From: Alistipes sp.
GTDB taxonomy: Bacteria; Bacteroidota; Bacteroidia; Bacteroidales; Rikenellaceae
Direction: 5' to 3'
Length of the DNA: 57,765 bases
NCBI GenBank assembly: GCA_017410165.1
Contig: JAFQRH010000002.1
Coordinates: 1-57,765 of the forward strand
Position numbers and translations under genes: made by a program. The notes beneath the pieces are model-generated. The model made no database searches and was not told the origin of the DNA. It was given only the letters and a program-made list of their open reading frames with translations. Positions 17,162 to 24,777 of the stretch are shown in pieces. Position 1 is the first letter of the stretch; each line of letters starts with the position of its first letter.

Positions 17162-17908
17162 TTATCTCGTTGAGCGTCTGTTCGCTGTCGGCTTTACGGT
17201 GTTCGATTCGGGCTTTGTGGTATCGATTTTAGTCCGTCGGGCGGTGGCGACTTTGCGATTTTGTGCCGTCGAGGCAAGTTTTCCCTGCGAGGCGCACCAC
17301 TCGCGGATGCCGCACTTGTCGCACTTCGGCGAGCGTGCCGTGCAGACGTACCGTCCGTGCAGAATCAGCCAATGGTGGGCGACGGGCAGCAGGTGCGACG
17401 GGATGTGACGCTCCAACTGCAACTCGGTTTGGCGCGGTGTCTTTGCTCCTCGCACCAACCCGATGCGTGCCGCGACACGAAAGACGTGCGTATCGACCGG
17501 CATAACCTCCTTGCCCCACACAACGGCACCGATGACGTTTGCCGTCTTGCGACCCACGCCCGGCAGACGCATCATCTGCTCGATGTCGCTCGGCACTTCG
17601 CCACCGAACTCGTCGCAGAGCATACGTGCCATTGCGGCGAGGTTTTTCGCCTTGTTGTTCGGGTAGGAGATGCTTCGTATGTATGGAAAAATCTGCTCGG
17701 CAGACGCTTGTGCCATATCGTGCGGCGTAGGGAATCGCTCGAAGAGCGCGGGTGTGGTCAGATTGACGCGCTTGTCGGTACACTGCGCCGAGAGGATGAC
17801 CGCCACGAGCAGTTGGTATGGGTTGTCGAAATGCAGTTCGGTGTCTGCCGAAGCCATATTCTCGGAGAACCATCCGATGATGCCGTCGTATCGTTGTGCA
17901 AGTGTCAT
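17162..17908 (-). CDS. nth: endonuclease III (DNA glycosylase/AP lyase)
   Basis: 248 residues from the ATG at 17908; longer upstream reading is open but poorly conserved in type and would run into the glycosyltransferase gene. Helix-hairpin-helix LPGVGRKTANV with catalytic Lys121, catalytic Asp139 in VDTHVFR, and a [4Fe-4S] cluster set C189-x6-C196-x2-C199-x5-C205. It removes oxidised pyrimidines in base excision repair. The tail after the cluster (about 40 residues, Lys/Arg/Thr-rich) is longer than in E. coli. It lies 23 bases after the glycosyltransferase gene. Confidence 0.95.
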   Translation of the reverse strand: MTLAQRYDGIIGWFSENMASADTELHFDNPYQLLVAVILSAQCTDKRVNLTTPALFERFPTPHDMAQASAEQIFPYIRSISYPNNKAKNLAAMARMLCDEFGGEVPSDIEQMMRLPGVGRKTANVIGAVVWGKEVMPVDTHVFRVAARIGLVRGAKTPRQTELQLERHIPSHLLPVAHHWLILHGRYVCTARSPKCDKCGIREWCASQGKLASTAQNRKVATARRTKIDTTKPESNTVKPTANRRSTR

Positions 17909-17931
17909 ACGCCCCCTCCTTCGTCTATCGT

Positions 17932-18864
17932 TTATCGTTTTATCCACATTCGGTAAAAAATCTTCTTGGCAAAGAGCCCGTATGCCGCCACGTTGAGCAG
18001 CAGCCACGGCTCGCGTCGCACATCCTCTGCCCAACGCGCGAGGTATTCGCTCACAGGGCCGTTGTGCGAGAGTGTCCACAGCGCGACATTCTGCTTGCGT
18101 CGCGCGAGGAATCGGTGCAGTTTTCGCCCGCCGTATCGCTCATCGAACCACAACATAATATCGGCGAGCGAGTCGCAGAAACGCAGTCGGCGATGGTAGT
18201 CGTCGCTATGGCTGACACTTGTCGTGAGCAGGCGATGCACGGCACATACGCGGTCGATGTAGCAGATGCGGTAGTGTGCCGAGACCCACAACCACATCGG
18301 CAAATCGTCGGTCAGCCACTCGGGATGCTCGTCGGGGCGCACCTCGGCGTAGTAACGCTCCACCACCTCGCGGCGGGCAACGGTTGTCGAGTTCTCGGCC
18401 GTATTGAGTCGCAACATATCCTCGAACGAGGTGTGACACTCGCCTGCGGGGTAGATGTGCGACGAGCCATCCTCCTCCGAACGACGCTCCGAGCGGGTGT
18501 AGCACATCGCGCACTCCCTGTCCGCTTCGAGTGCCTCGACCTGCAATGCCAACTTCTGCGCATCGCACCACCAATCGTCGCCATCGCACAGCGCAATGTA
18601 CTCTCCGCGTGCGGCGGCAATCGTGCGGCGGTAGTTTGCTCGCCAGCCGACATTCCGCTCGGAGGTGATGAGGCGCACGATGTCGGGATACTGCTCGGCG
18701 TAACGACGGCAAATATCGGCGGTCGAGTCGGTGCTGCAATCCTCGCCCAGCACAATCTCCACGCGGAACGTGGTCTGTTGTGCGAGTACGCTCTCGATGG
18801 CTTGCGCTATGTAGCGAGCGTGGTTGTAGGTGGTCATACAGACCGAAACAAGCGGCGTGTTCAT
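17932..18864 (-). CDS. family 2 glycosyltransferase
   Basis: 310 residues. Typical GT-A start SVCMTTYNHARYIAQAIES, ED(C)STDST nucleotide-sugar motif, and the metal-binding CDGDDWW around residue 90. GT2 enzymes transfer sugars for surface polysaccharide or glycoprotein assembly at the inner membrane. No polysaccharide locus surrounds it; it is between uvrD (28 bases upstream) and nth (23 bases downstream), so it may simply ride on a housekeeping transcript. Acceptor and donor unknown. Confidence 0.9.
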   Translation of the reverse strand: MNTPLVSVCMTTYNHARYIAQAIESVLAQQTTFRVEIVLGEDCSTDSTADICRRYAEQYPDIVRLITSERNVGWRANYRRTIAAARGEYIALCDGDDWWCDAQKLALQVEALEADRECAMCYTRSERRSEEDGSSHIYPAGECHTSFEDMLRLNTAENSTTVARREVVERYYAEVRPDEHPEWLTDDLPMWLWVSAHYRICYIDRVCAVHRLLTTSVSHSDDYHRRLRFCDSLADIMLWFDERYGGRKLHRFLARRKQNVALWTLSHNGPVSEYLARWAEDVRREPWLLLNVAAYGLFAKKIFYRMWIKR

Positions 18865-18891
18865 CTTCTCTGTGCGTTGGTGTGTTTACGG

Positions 18892-21351
18892 TTACAATTT
18901 GGTCAGTTTCGCAAGTCGCGCTATGAGTGTCTTTTCGCCGAAGTCGGCAAAGTCGATTACGAGTTTATGGTCGGTAGCCATCGGCTCGATGCGCAGAATC
19001 GTTCCACGACCGAAGCGCGGATGCTCGACACGTTCGCCCTCGGCGAAGGCGCACGGAGAGGTGGTTGTTATGCCCGATGCCGGCCTCTCGATGCGGCGCA
19101 TATTGGCGGTATTTACTGTCGGTTGTGGCTTCGGTTGCGGTTTTGGCGTGTGGTGCGACGACTGCGACGAGTGCTCGCCGAATCTCGAACGAAAACCCGC
19201 ACCACCATCCGTCGGTTGGCTCTTCTGTGCGGCGGGCTTCTGCTGGTAGCGCACATCGAAACGGCGACGCAGAACGTCGATTGCCGACTCGCCCTCGCGC
19301 GGCGTGAGGTCGTTGTTGCGAGGTCGTTGCTCTCGGCGAACGTCGAAATCCGCCTCGACATACTGCGGGTCTATCTCCGAGAGGAATCGCGACGGGCGCG
19401 AAAACTCCATATTTCCCCACTTGAAACGCATCTCGGCGCACGAGAGGGTTGCCAATTGTTTGGCGCGGGTCAGGGCGACGTAGAATAGTCGTCGCTCCTC
19501 CTCCAACTCCTCCATCTGCTCCATTGCCTGCTGCGACGGGAAGAGATTTTCTTCACAACCGACGATGTATATATACTTGTACTCCAAGCCCTTTGCCGAA
19601 TGGACAGTCATCAGCGTCACCTTGTTGTTGCCATCCTCCTCCGTGGCGTCCATATCGGTAGCGAGCATAATCGAGCCGAGCCACTCCTCGATGGTCGCCT
19701 TCTCGAACTGCTCGCGCTCGCCGGCTCGAATCTCCGCCTCGCACTGCTCGTTGAAGAGTTGCAGCGAGTTGAGCAACTCCTCGATATTGTCGAGTGCCGA
19801 GGTGGCTTCTGGAGTGTTCTGCGTGCGGTAGAAGGTGAGCAATCCCGACCGCGAGGCCACCTCCATACCGAAGTCGTAGAGCCCCACCACCTCGCGCGAA
19901 AGAGACAGCGAGCGTATGAGTGCGACAAAGTCGGTCACCTTGCGGATGATTGCACGCTCGACAGCGTCTGCCGGCGTAGCATCGACCAGCGTATCGACAG
20001 CATCCCACATCGAACAGCCGCGCGCCTTGGCAATTTGCGCAATGCGCTCGACGGTCGTGTCGCCGATACCGCGTGCCGGCGTGTTGATGATACGTTTGAA
20101 GGCCTCGTCGTCGCGCGGATTGATGATAAGTCGTATGTAGCCGAGCATATCGCGCACCTCCTTATGGTCGTAGAACGAGTTGCCCTTATAGATGCGGTAC
20201 GGAATACCTTTGCGGCGCAGCACATCCTCCAACGCCTGCGATTGGTTGTTGGTGCGGTAGAGAATCGCCGCTTCGCTCCACTCGTCGCCACCTTCGCGTA
20301 CGCGGTCGCGCAGGTCGCCAACCACCATATCTGCCTCCTCGCGGTCGGTATAGGCCTTGAAGATGCGAATCTTGTCGCCACGCTCGCCTGCCGAGAAGCA
20401 TCGCTTCTTCATACGGCGCGAGTTGTGCTCGATGACCGAATTGGCGGCCTCGACGATGGTCTGCGTCGAGCGGTAGTTCTGCTCCAACTTATAGACCTTC
20501 GCATCGGGATAGTCGCGCTGGAAGGAGAGGATAAGTTCAACATTGGCTCCTCTAAACGAATAAATACTTTGCGCATCGTCTCCTACAACACAAACATTAT
20601 TATGCAACAAAGATAGTCGTCGTACAATTGTATATTGAGCAACATTAGTGTCTTGATACTCATCTACAAGAATATATTTGAATCTGTCTTGATAGCGTGC
20701 TAACACCTCCGGCGCATCGCGCAGCAAGACGTTGGTCTGCAAGAGCAGGTCGTCGAAATCCATCGCGCCATTCTGCTTGCAGCGACGGCAATACTCGACA
20801 TATATATTACCCAACTCGGGCATCTTTCTGTGTCTATCTTCTGTGGCTAGTGCTGTATTTGATATATACGCACCAGGTGTTACAAGAGAGTTTTTAGCAA
20901 CGGATATTCTTGATGCAATATAACCTGGTTTGTATTTATCTTCTGATAATCCTCGCTCTTTAATAATTGTTTTTATGAGATTTTTTGTGTCATTTGTATC
21001 ATAGATGGTAAAATTGGATGGGTATTCAAGTATATGTGCACAATTACGCAAAATACGTAAGAATATAGAGTGAAAAGTTCCCATCCAAATTTCTCTTGCT
21101 TTTGATGCAGAGAGTTTATTAGGAACCATACTTTGTATTCGTTCACGCATCTCAGTAGCTGCCTTATTTGTAAAGGTCATTGCTAAAATTTGTTTAGGGT
21201 CCACCCCCTGCTCAATCATATATGCAATGCGCGAAGTCAGCACGCGGGTCTTGCCCGAGCCGGCTCCCGCAATGATGAGCGACGGACCGTCGAAATTGAC
21301 CACCGCCTCGCGTTGCGCCTCATTTAATCCTTCGAGTATATTTGATGCCAT
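18892..21351 (-). CDS. UvrD/PcrA/Rep-type superfamily 1A DNA helicase
   Basis: 819 residues from the ATG at 21351 (MASNILEGLN); the open frame extends 42 codons upstream with unrelated hydrophobic residues, so I reject the longer start. Motifs: Q-motif LNEAQREAV, Walker A GAGSGKT (29-35), Ia TFTNKAA, II DEYQDTN, III GDDAQSIYSFRGA, IV QNYRS, V VHSAKGLEY, VI VALTRAKQL. The 3'-5' helicase acts in repair and removal of recombinase or RNA polymerase from DNA. Two stretches of the gene (about 20539-20703 and 20823-21215) are visibly AT-rich and use AGA, TTA and ATA-type codons, while the segment between them and both flanks are GC-rich: a mosaic pattern suggesting recombination. Confidence 0.95.
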   Translation of the reverse strand: MASNILEGLNEAQREAVVNFDGPSLIIAGAGSGKTRVLTSRIAYMIEQGVDPKQILAMTFTNKAATEMRERIQSMVPNKLSASKAREIWMGTFHSIFLRILRNCAHILEYPSNFTIYDTNDTKNLIKTIIKERGLSEDKYKPGYIASRISVAKNSLVTPGAYISNTALATEDRHRKMPELGNIYVEYCRRCKQNGAMDFDDLLLQTNVLLRDAPEVLARYQDRFKYILVDEYQDTNVAQYTIVRRLSLLHNNVCVVGDDAQSIYSFRGANVELILSFQRDYPDAKVYKLEQNYRSTQTIVEAANSVIEHNSRRMKKRCFSAGERGDKIRIFKAYTDREEADMVVGDLRDRVREGGDEWSEAAILYRTNNQSQALEDVLRRKGIPYRIYKGNSFYDHKEVRDMLGYIRLIINPRDDEAFKRIINTPARGIGDTTVERIAQIAKARGCSMWDAVDTLVDATPADAVERAIIRKVTDFVALIRSLSLSREVVGLYDFGMEVASRSGLLTFYRTQNTPEATSALDNIEELLNSLQLFNEQCEAEIRAGEREQFEKATIEEWLGSIMLATDMDATEEDGNNKVTLMTVHSAKGLEYKYIYIVGCEENLFPSQQAMEQMEELEEERRLFYVALTRAKQLATLSCAEMRFKWGNMEFSRPSRFLSEIDPQYVEADFDVRREQRPRNNDLTPREGESAIDVLRRRFDVRYQQKPAAQKSQPTDGGAGFRSRFGEHSSQSSHHTPKPQPKPQPTVNTANMRRIERPASGITTTSPCAFAEGERVEHPRFGRGTILRIEPMATDHKLVIDFADFGEKTLIARLAKLTKL

Positions 21352-21374
21352 AACACTTTTTCCTATTCTACCGA

Positions 21375-21422
21375 CAAAATTAACAAAATATGGCGAAAGC
21401 AGAAAGAAAAACGCTACCTTTG
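21375..21422. promoter_or_regulatory. divergent promoter region, helicase (minus) and DUF4924 gene (plus)
   Basis: On the plus strand TACCTTTG at 21415-21422 is a -7 match 20 bases before the ATG at 21443. On the minus strand TAATTTTG (21382 down to 21375) is a -7 match for the helicase. Neither has a clean TTTG at -33. Confidence 0.5.
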
Positions 21423-21442
21423 CAAAAAAGTGATAGAAAAGT

Positions 21443-21991
21443 ATGGATATTGCACAATCACGCCGTAAGGAGAACATCGCCGAATATATCCTCTATCTGT
21501 GGCAGTTGGAGGATTTGTTGCGTGCCTTGCAGTTCTCGCCCGAAGCGATATATTCGCAACTCGTTGCCGCACGCACCGTGCCCGACGAGCAGAAACACAT
21601 CATCCTGCTGTGGTATATGGACATCGTGAACCTCCTGCGCGAGGAGGGCAAGGAGCAGAGTGGCCACCTCGACCACACGCTGCATCTGGTCGCCGACCTG
21701 CACAACCTCCATCTGCAACTGATGACCCTGCCACTCGGCGAGCACTACCGCACAACCTTTGCGCGTCTGGCTCCTCACCTGCCATCGCTGCGCGAAAAGT
21801 TCGGCAACCGTGAGGCATCCGACATCGAGATTTGCTTCCGAACACTCTACGCCGCAATGCTCTACCGCATCAAGGGCGAGGGCGAGCAGGCGGTAGCCGA
21901 CACGCTCGAAATCGTGTCGCCGGTGGTCGCCGAATTGAGCGCGATGTACCGAAAAGTCGAGCGCGGAGAGGTCGATTTGTTCAAGGAATAG
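21443..21991 (+). CDS. DUF4924 family protein
   Basis: 182 residues, soluble and rich in helices (QSRRKENIAEYILYLWQLED at the start, DIEICFRTLYAAMLYRIKG later), without signal peptide or catalytic motif that I recognise. The sequence fits DUF4924, a family of unknown function found in Bacteroidales. It is divergent from the helicase and 147 bases upstream of rpmH, which has its own promoter. Family assignment is from memory of the pattern, so moderately sure. Confidence 0.7.
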   Translation: MDIAQSRRKENIAEYILYLWQLEDLLRALQFSPEAIYSQLVAARTVPDEQKHIILLWYMDIVNLLREEGKEQSGHLDHTLHLVADLHNLHLQLMTLPLGEHYRTTFARLAPHLPSLREKFGNREASDIEICFRTLYAAMLYRIKGEGEQAVADTLEIVSPVVAELSAMYRKVERGEVDLFKE

Positions 21992-22042
21992 CACGCTCGG
22001 CGCAGCGAAAGTCGGTAAAACAGAGCAAATTTTCCAAAAAAA

Positions 22043-22074
22043 ATTGCACAAATAAAATTTTCGTTTTACCTTTG
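22043..22074 (+). promoter_or_regulatory. promoter for rpmH
   Basis: ATTG at 22043-22046, a 20-base spacer and TACCTTTG at 22067-22074: a good Bacteroidota promoter match. It places transcription start near 22081 and a leader of about 58 bases. Confidence 0.75.
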
Positions 22075-22138
22075 CACTCCGCATAAAGTGATTTTTGCAC
22101 AGTATTTTAGGACAAAACAATAAAAAAACGATACGATT

Positions 22139-22306
22139 ATGGCAATGAAGAGAACTTATCAGCCGTCTCGTCGCAAGAGAATCAACAAGCACGGTTTCCG
22201 CGCGAGAATGGCAACTGCTAACGGCCGCAAGGTTTTGGCAGCACGTCGTGCAAAAGGACGTAAGAAGTTGACTGTATCTGACGAAGCTACATTCAAGTAC
22301 AACTAG
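22139..22306 (+). CDS. rpmH: 50S ribosomal protein L34
   Basis: 55 residues, very basic: [14 protein letters not shown], then [24 protein letters not shown], all hallmarks of L34, a small protein of the large ribosomal subunit. The usual L34 start is MKRT, which corresponds to the second ATG at 22145; the first ATG adds Met-Ala. Unlike in many bacteria, dnaA or rnpA is not beside it. The acidic tail (SDEATFKYN) is like that of Bacteroides L34. Confidence 0.96.
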   Translation: MAMKRTYQPSRRKRINKHGFRARMATANGRKVLAARRAKGRKKLTVSDEATFKYN

Positions 22307-22349
22307 CAGGGGGGGGCGAGCAAGCAAGCGCGAGTAGGCAAGGAGGCGA

Positions 22350-22457
22350 GCGAGCGGACAAGTAGGCAAGTAAGCAGGTCGGCAAGCGAGCGGACAAGTA
22401 GGCAAGTAAGCAGGTCGGCAAGCGAGCAGACGAGTAGGCAAGTAAGCAGGTAGGCAA
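22350..22457. repeat. 36-bp tandem repeat, three copies
   Basis: Three adjacent 36-bp units (22350-22385, 22386-22421, 22422-22457), the first two identical and the third with three changes. The units themselves are built from short GCAAGTAG/GCGAGCGG-like tetramer patterns, and degenerate units extend from the G8 run at 22309 to about 22490. The repeats lie between rpmH and its terminator, without spacers, so this is not a CRISPR. Confidence 0.9.
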
Positions 22458-22538
22458 GTAAGCAAAATTGCAAGCGCGAGCGATAAAGGTGGCGCACCAA
22501 GCGTTGCCGATTCTCCACCCGAAAAGTTGCAACAATAT

Positions 22539-22572
22539 AACCGATATCTTATATAAGGTATCGGTTTGTTGT
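22539..22572 (+). terminator. rho-independent terminator downstream of rpmH
   Basis: AACCGATA / TATCGGTT stem with an inner CTTATATAAG palindrome, followed by TGTTGTTTTTTG. It lies about 230 bases after the rpmH stop, so the tandem repeats would be part of the 3' untranslated region. Confidence 0.8.
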
Positions 22573-22588
22573 TTTTTGTGTTGAAGCC

Positions 22589-22631
22589 GTCTAACAAGGT
22601 GATTTCTGCGTTACGCTTGCCTTGAAATCCC
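22589..22631. repeat. inverted-repeat (REP/MITE-like) element, internally deleted copy 2
   Basis: The 33-base left part of the element at 1912-2019 is repeated exactly, then joins directly to TTGAAATCCCT from the right part. In copy 1 these two parts are separated by about 55 bases bounded by GCC on both sides, so copy 2 looks like a deletion between short direct repeats. Confidence 0.75.
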
Positions 22632-22636
22632 TTTTT

Positions 22637-22781
22637 TTAGGGAGTTTAGGGAGTTTAGGGAGTTTAGGGAGATTAAGGAGTTTAGGGAGATTAGGGATGT
22701 TAGAAGTATAAACCGCTAAATTCCTTAAATTCTCTAAATTCTCTAAATTCCCTAAATTCCCTAAATTCTCTAAATTCCCTA
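22637..22781. repeat. AGGGAGTTT-type palindromic repeat element, locus C
   Basis: Left arm of TTAGGGAGT nonamers (22637-22696), core containing GTATAAACCGC, and right arm of CTAAATTCC nonamers (about 22716-22781). The whole could fold into a stem of about 60 bases with interruptions. The core matches that of locus B in reverse orientation. It lies between convergent rpmH and tryptophanase genes. Confidence 0.85.
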
Positions 22782-22815
22782 ACGACCCTTAACCCCTACC
22801 CCCTCCCAACAAACC

Positions 22816-22855
22816 AAAAAGAGCGATTTCCAACCTTTGCGGTCGAAAATCGCTC
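22816..22855 (-). terminator. tryptophanase terminator
   Basis: On the minus strand GAGCGATTT pairs with AAATCGCTC, followed by TTTTTGG. It starts about 30 bases after the tryptophanase stop. A second small palindrome TTCGGAGTATTCCGAA lies at 22863-22878. Confidence 0.8.
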
Positions 22856-22885
22856 CTCTTCCCTTCGGAGTATTCCGAAAAAACG

Positions 22886-24259
22886 CTACAAACGCTCCAA
22901 CTTAACGGTGAAGTGACGCATCAACTCTGCCTCCCAAGTAATCTTCACACCGCGCGTAATCTCGTGACGACGGTCAAAGACATTCTTCAACGCTACGGCG
23001 ATAACGTCCATATGGTTGTTGGTATATACGCGGCGAGCAACGCACAGACGCAACAGGTCAAGACCGCCGAAACGGTTTTCGCGCGTCACAGGGTCGCGGT
23101 CTGCCAAGATGTAACCGATTTCGCAACCACGCACACCCGCTTCGAGATACAACTCGATGGTCAGCGTCTGTGCCGGGAACTCCTCCTTCGGTACGTTGGT
23201 CAGAATCTTCGACGCATCGACAAAGATGGCGTGACCACCCGCAGGGCGCTGGTACGGAATGCCGAACTCGTCGAGACGAGCTGCGAGGTACTGCACCTGA
23301 CGGATACGTGTATCGAGGTTGTCAAACTCGGTGTTCTCGTCCAAGCCGACAGCCAACGCCTCCATATCGCGGCCATTCATACCACCATAGGTGAGGTAGC
23401 CCTCGAACGGAATACAGAAACGCTTTGCACCCTCGTACCAATCCTCGTGGCGCGTAGCGATGAAACCACCCATATTAACGATACCGTCCTTCTTTGCGGA
23501 CATCGTCATACCATCGGCGAGCGCAAACATCTCGGCAACAATCTCCTTGATGCTCTTGTCGGCATAGCCCTCCTCGCGGGTCTTGATGAAGTATGCGTTC
23601 TCGGCGAAACGTGCCGAGTCGAAGATGACGCGCTTGCCATACTTGTCGGCAATGGCACGCACCTCGCGCAGGTTCGCCATCGATACCGGCTGACCACCTG
23701 CGGTGTTGTTCGTGATGGTTACGATGATGAACGGAACGTGCTCGGCGTGCTCGGCCAACGCCTTCTCCAACTTTACAGGATCGACGTTACCCTTGAACGG
23801 ATGCTCCAACTGCGTATTCTTCGCCTCGTCGATGGTGCAATCCAAAGCGGTCGCCTTGCGGCTCTCGATGTGGCCCTTCGTGGTGTCGAAGTGCGAGTTG
23901 CCCGGAACAACCGAGCCCTCCTTTACGAGGTGGCTGAACAGCACGTTCTCGGCTGCACGACCCTGGTGTGTCGGGATGACGTACTCGAAGCCCGTGATGC
24001 GGTTGATGGTCTCCTTCAAGCGGAAGAACGACAACGAGCCGGCATAGCTCTCGTCGCCCATCATTACGGCTGCCCACTGGCGGTCGCTCATCGCACCCGT
24101 ACCCGAGTCGGTCAGACAGTCGATATAGACCTGATCGGCACGCAACTGGAATACGTTGTAGTGTGCCTCCTTCATCCATTTCTCACGCTCCTCGCGTGTG
24201 CTCTTTCGAATTGGCTCAACCATTTTGATTCGCCACGATTCTGCAAAAGGTAATTCCAT
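22886..24259 (-). CDS. tnaA: tryptophanase
   Basis: 457 residues, usual length. PLP-dependent beta-eliminating lyase: TDSGTGAMSDRQWAA near 50, PTHQGRAAEN, TNNTAGGQPVSMANL, DSARFAENAYFIK, and the PLP-lysine motif SAKKD at 254-258. It splits tryptophan to indole, pyruvate and ammonia. Tyrosine phenol-lyase is a close relative; DSARFAENAYF and the Bacteroides-like N-terminus MELPFAESW favour tryptophanase. One oddity is LCVARRVYT where relatives usually have IPRR or IPRA. Indole made by gut Bacteroidales affects neighbours and host. Monocistronic, with its own promoter and terminator. Confidence 0.92.
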   Translation of the reverse strand: MELPFAESWRIKMVEPIRKSTREEREKWMKEAHYNVFQLRADQVYIDCLTDSGTGAMSDRQWAAVMMGDESYAGSLSFFRLKETINRITGFEYVIPTHQGRAAENVLFSHLVKEGSVVPGNSHFDTTKGHIESRKATALDCTIDEAKNTQLEHPFKGNVDPVKLEKALAEHAEHVPFIIVTITNNTAGGQPVSMANLREVRAIADKYGKRVIFDSARFAENAYFIKTREEGYADKSIKEIVAEMFALADGMTMSAKKDGIVNMGGFIATRHEDWYEGAKRFCIPFEGYLTYGGMNGRDMEALAVGLDENTEFDNLDTRIRQVQYLAARLDEFGIPYQRPAGGHAIFVDASKILTNVPKEEFPAQTLTIELYLEAGVRGCEIGYILADRDPVTRENRFGGLDLLRLCVARRVYTNNHMDVIAVALKNVFDRRHEITRGVKITWEAELMRHFTVKLERL

Positions 24260-24321
24260 TGTGTTGTTTGGTTTTTTGTGTTATTTATTGTTAATTTATG
24301 TTCCACACGGGTTTATCCTTA

Positions 24322-24329
24322 CAAAGGTA
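24322..24329 (-). promoter_or_regulatory. -7 promoter element for tryptophanase
   Basis: TACCTTTG on the minus strand, 62 bases upstream of the ATG at 24259. The leader contains no recognisable leader peptide with a critical Trp codon like E. coli tnaC. Confidence 0.6.
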
Positions 24330-24422
24330 TAAAAAAGTTAAGAGAGTCGGGCCGCTTTCGCCGAAAAAAATTGCAAACAACGGAAAAATAGCCCTCTGGT
24401 ATAACTCAAATCAATATTTTAA

Positions 24423-24454
24423 TTTGTTTTTTCAAAAAATTATTCGTACCTTTG
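24423..24454 (+). promoter_or_regulatory. promoter for the G9-tract small gene
   Basis: TTTG at 24423-24426, exactly 20 bases, then TACCTTTG at 24447-24454. This full match supports expression of the short gene starting at 24497. The leader holds a small ACCC/GGGT hairpin at 24463-24476. Confidence 0.75.
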
Positions 24455-24496
24455 TTGCAACAACCCACTAACGGGTGTAACAAAGACCAAATCTAT

Positions 24497-24777
24497 ATGA
24501 AGCAGACTTTCAGAAAATTGCAAAATTTAAGGGGGGGGGAGCGTATCTTCCTGCTAATCTGATAGTTACAGAATTTCCCGCGGAACAAGGATTTTACGAC
24601 ACCAACGATTATGTTGAGCCCCCCGGTGGCGGTGGCGATTGGGGTGATGATGGTGGTTTTGGCGAAGACGAAGGCACTGCAGGCGGAACCGGCGGTGGCG
24701 ATTGGGGTGGTGAAGGTGGTATACACGAAAGCATCATCGGTGGCGGAGGTGGCGAACTGGGCGATGGGGGGTTTTGA
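24497..24777 (+). pseudogene. small Gly/Trp/Asp-rich protein gene, frame broken at a G9 tract (candidate phase-variable)
   Basis: The ATG at 24497 (context TATATGAAG) opens a frame MKQTFRKLQNLRGG that reaches a stop after 21 residues. The run of nine G at 24531-24539 lies at codons 12-15. If the run had ten G (or seven) the frame would continue as AYLPANLIVTEFPAEQ, YDTNDYVEPP, and a tail with two GGGDWG blocks and many Gly and acidic residues to the stop at 24775, about 93 residues. The downstream frame has no ATG of its own before the tract. A consensus promoter precedes and a terminator follows. Either the gene is switched by slippage and is off here, or it is decayed, or the run length is a sequencing error. 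I do not recognise the family; the short basic leader ending in GG followed by a Gly-rich tail resembles a secreted peptide precursor only loosely. Confidence 0.55.

Noticed and set aside
17909..18079. N-terminal extension of endonuclease III to 305 residues
   Set aside because: The extra 57 residues are Arg-rich, overlap the glycosyltransferase coding end and are not part of the fold; the ATG at 17908 gives the usual start.
22350..22457. 36-bp repeats as a possible CRISPR array
   Set aside because: Units are directly adjacent without unique spacers, and no cas gene is near.
22303..22535. Leu/Cys/Ala-rich open frames on the minus strand over the rpmH 3' repeats
   Set aside because: They arise from translating the tandem repeat (SARLPTCLLAYL units), overlap rpmH and the terminator, and have no start signals.
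24260..24330. Search for a TnaC-like leader peptide before tryptophanase
   Set aside because: No short ORF with a Trp codon and stop in the proper place is visible in the 62-base leader.
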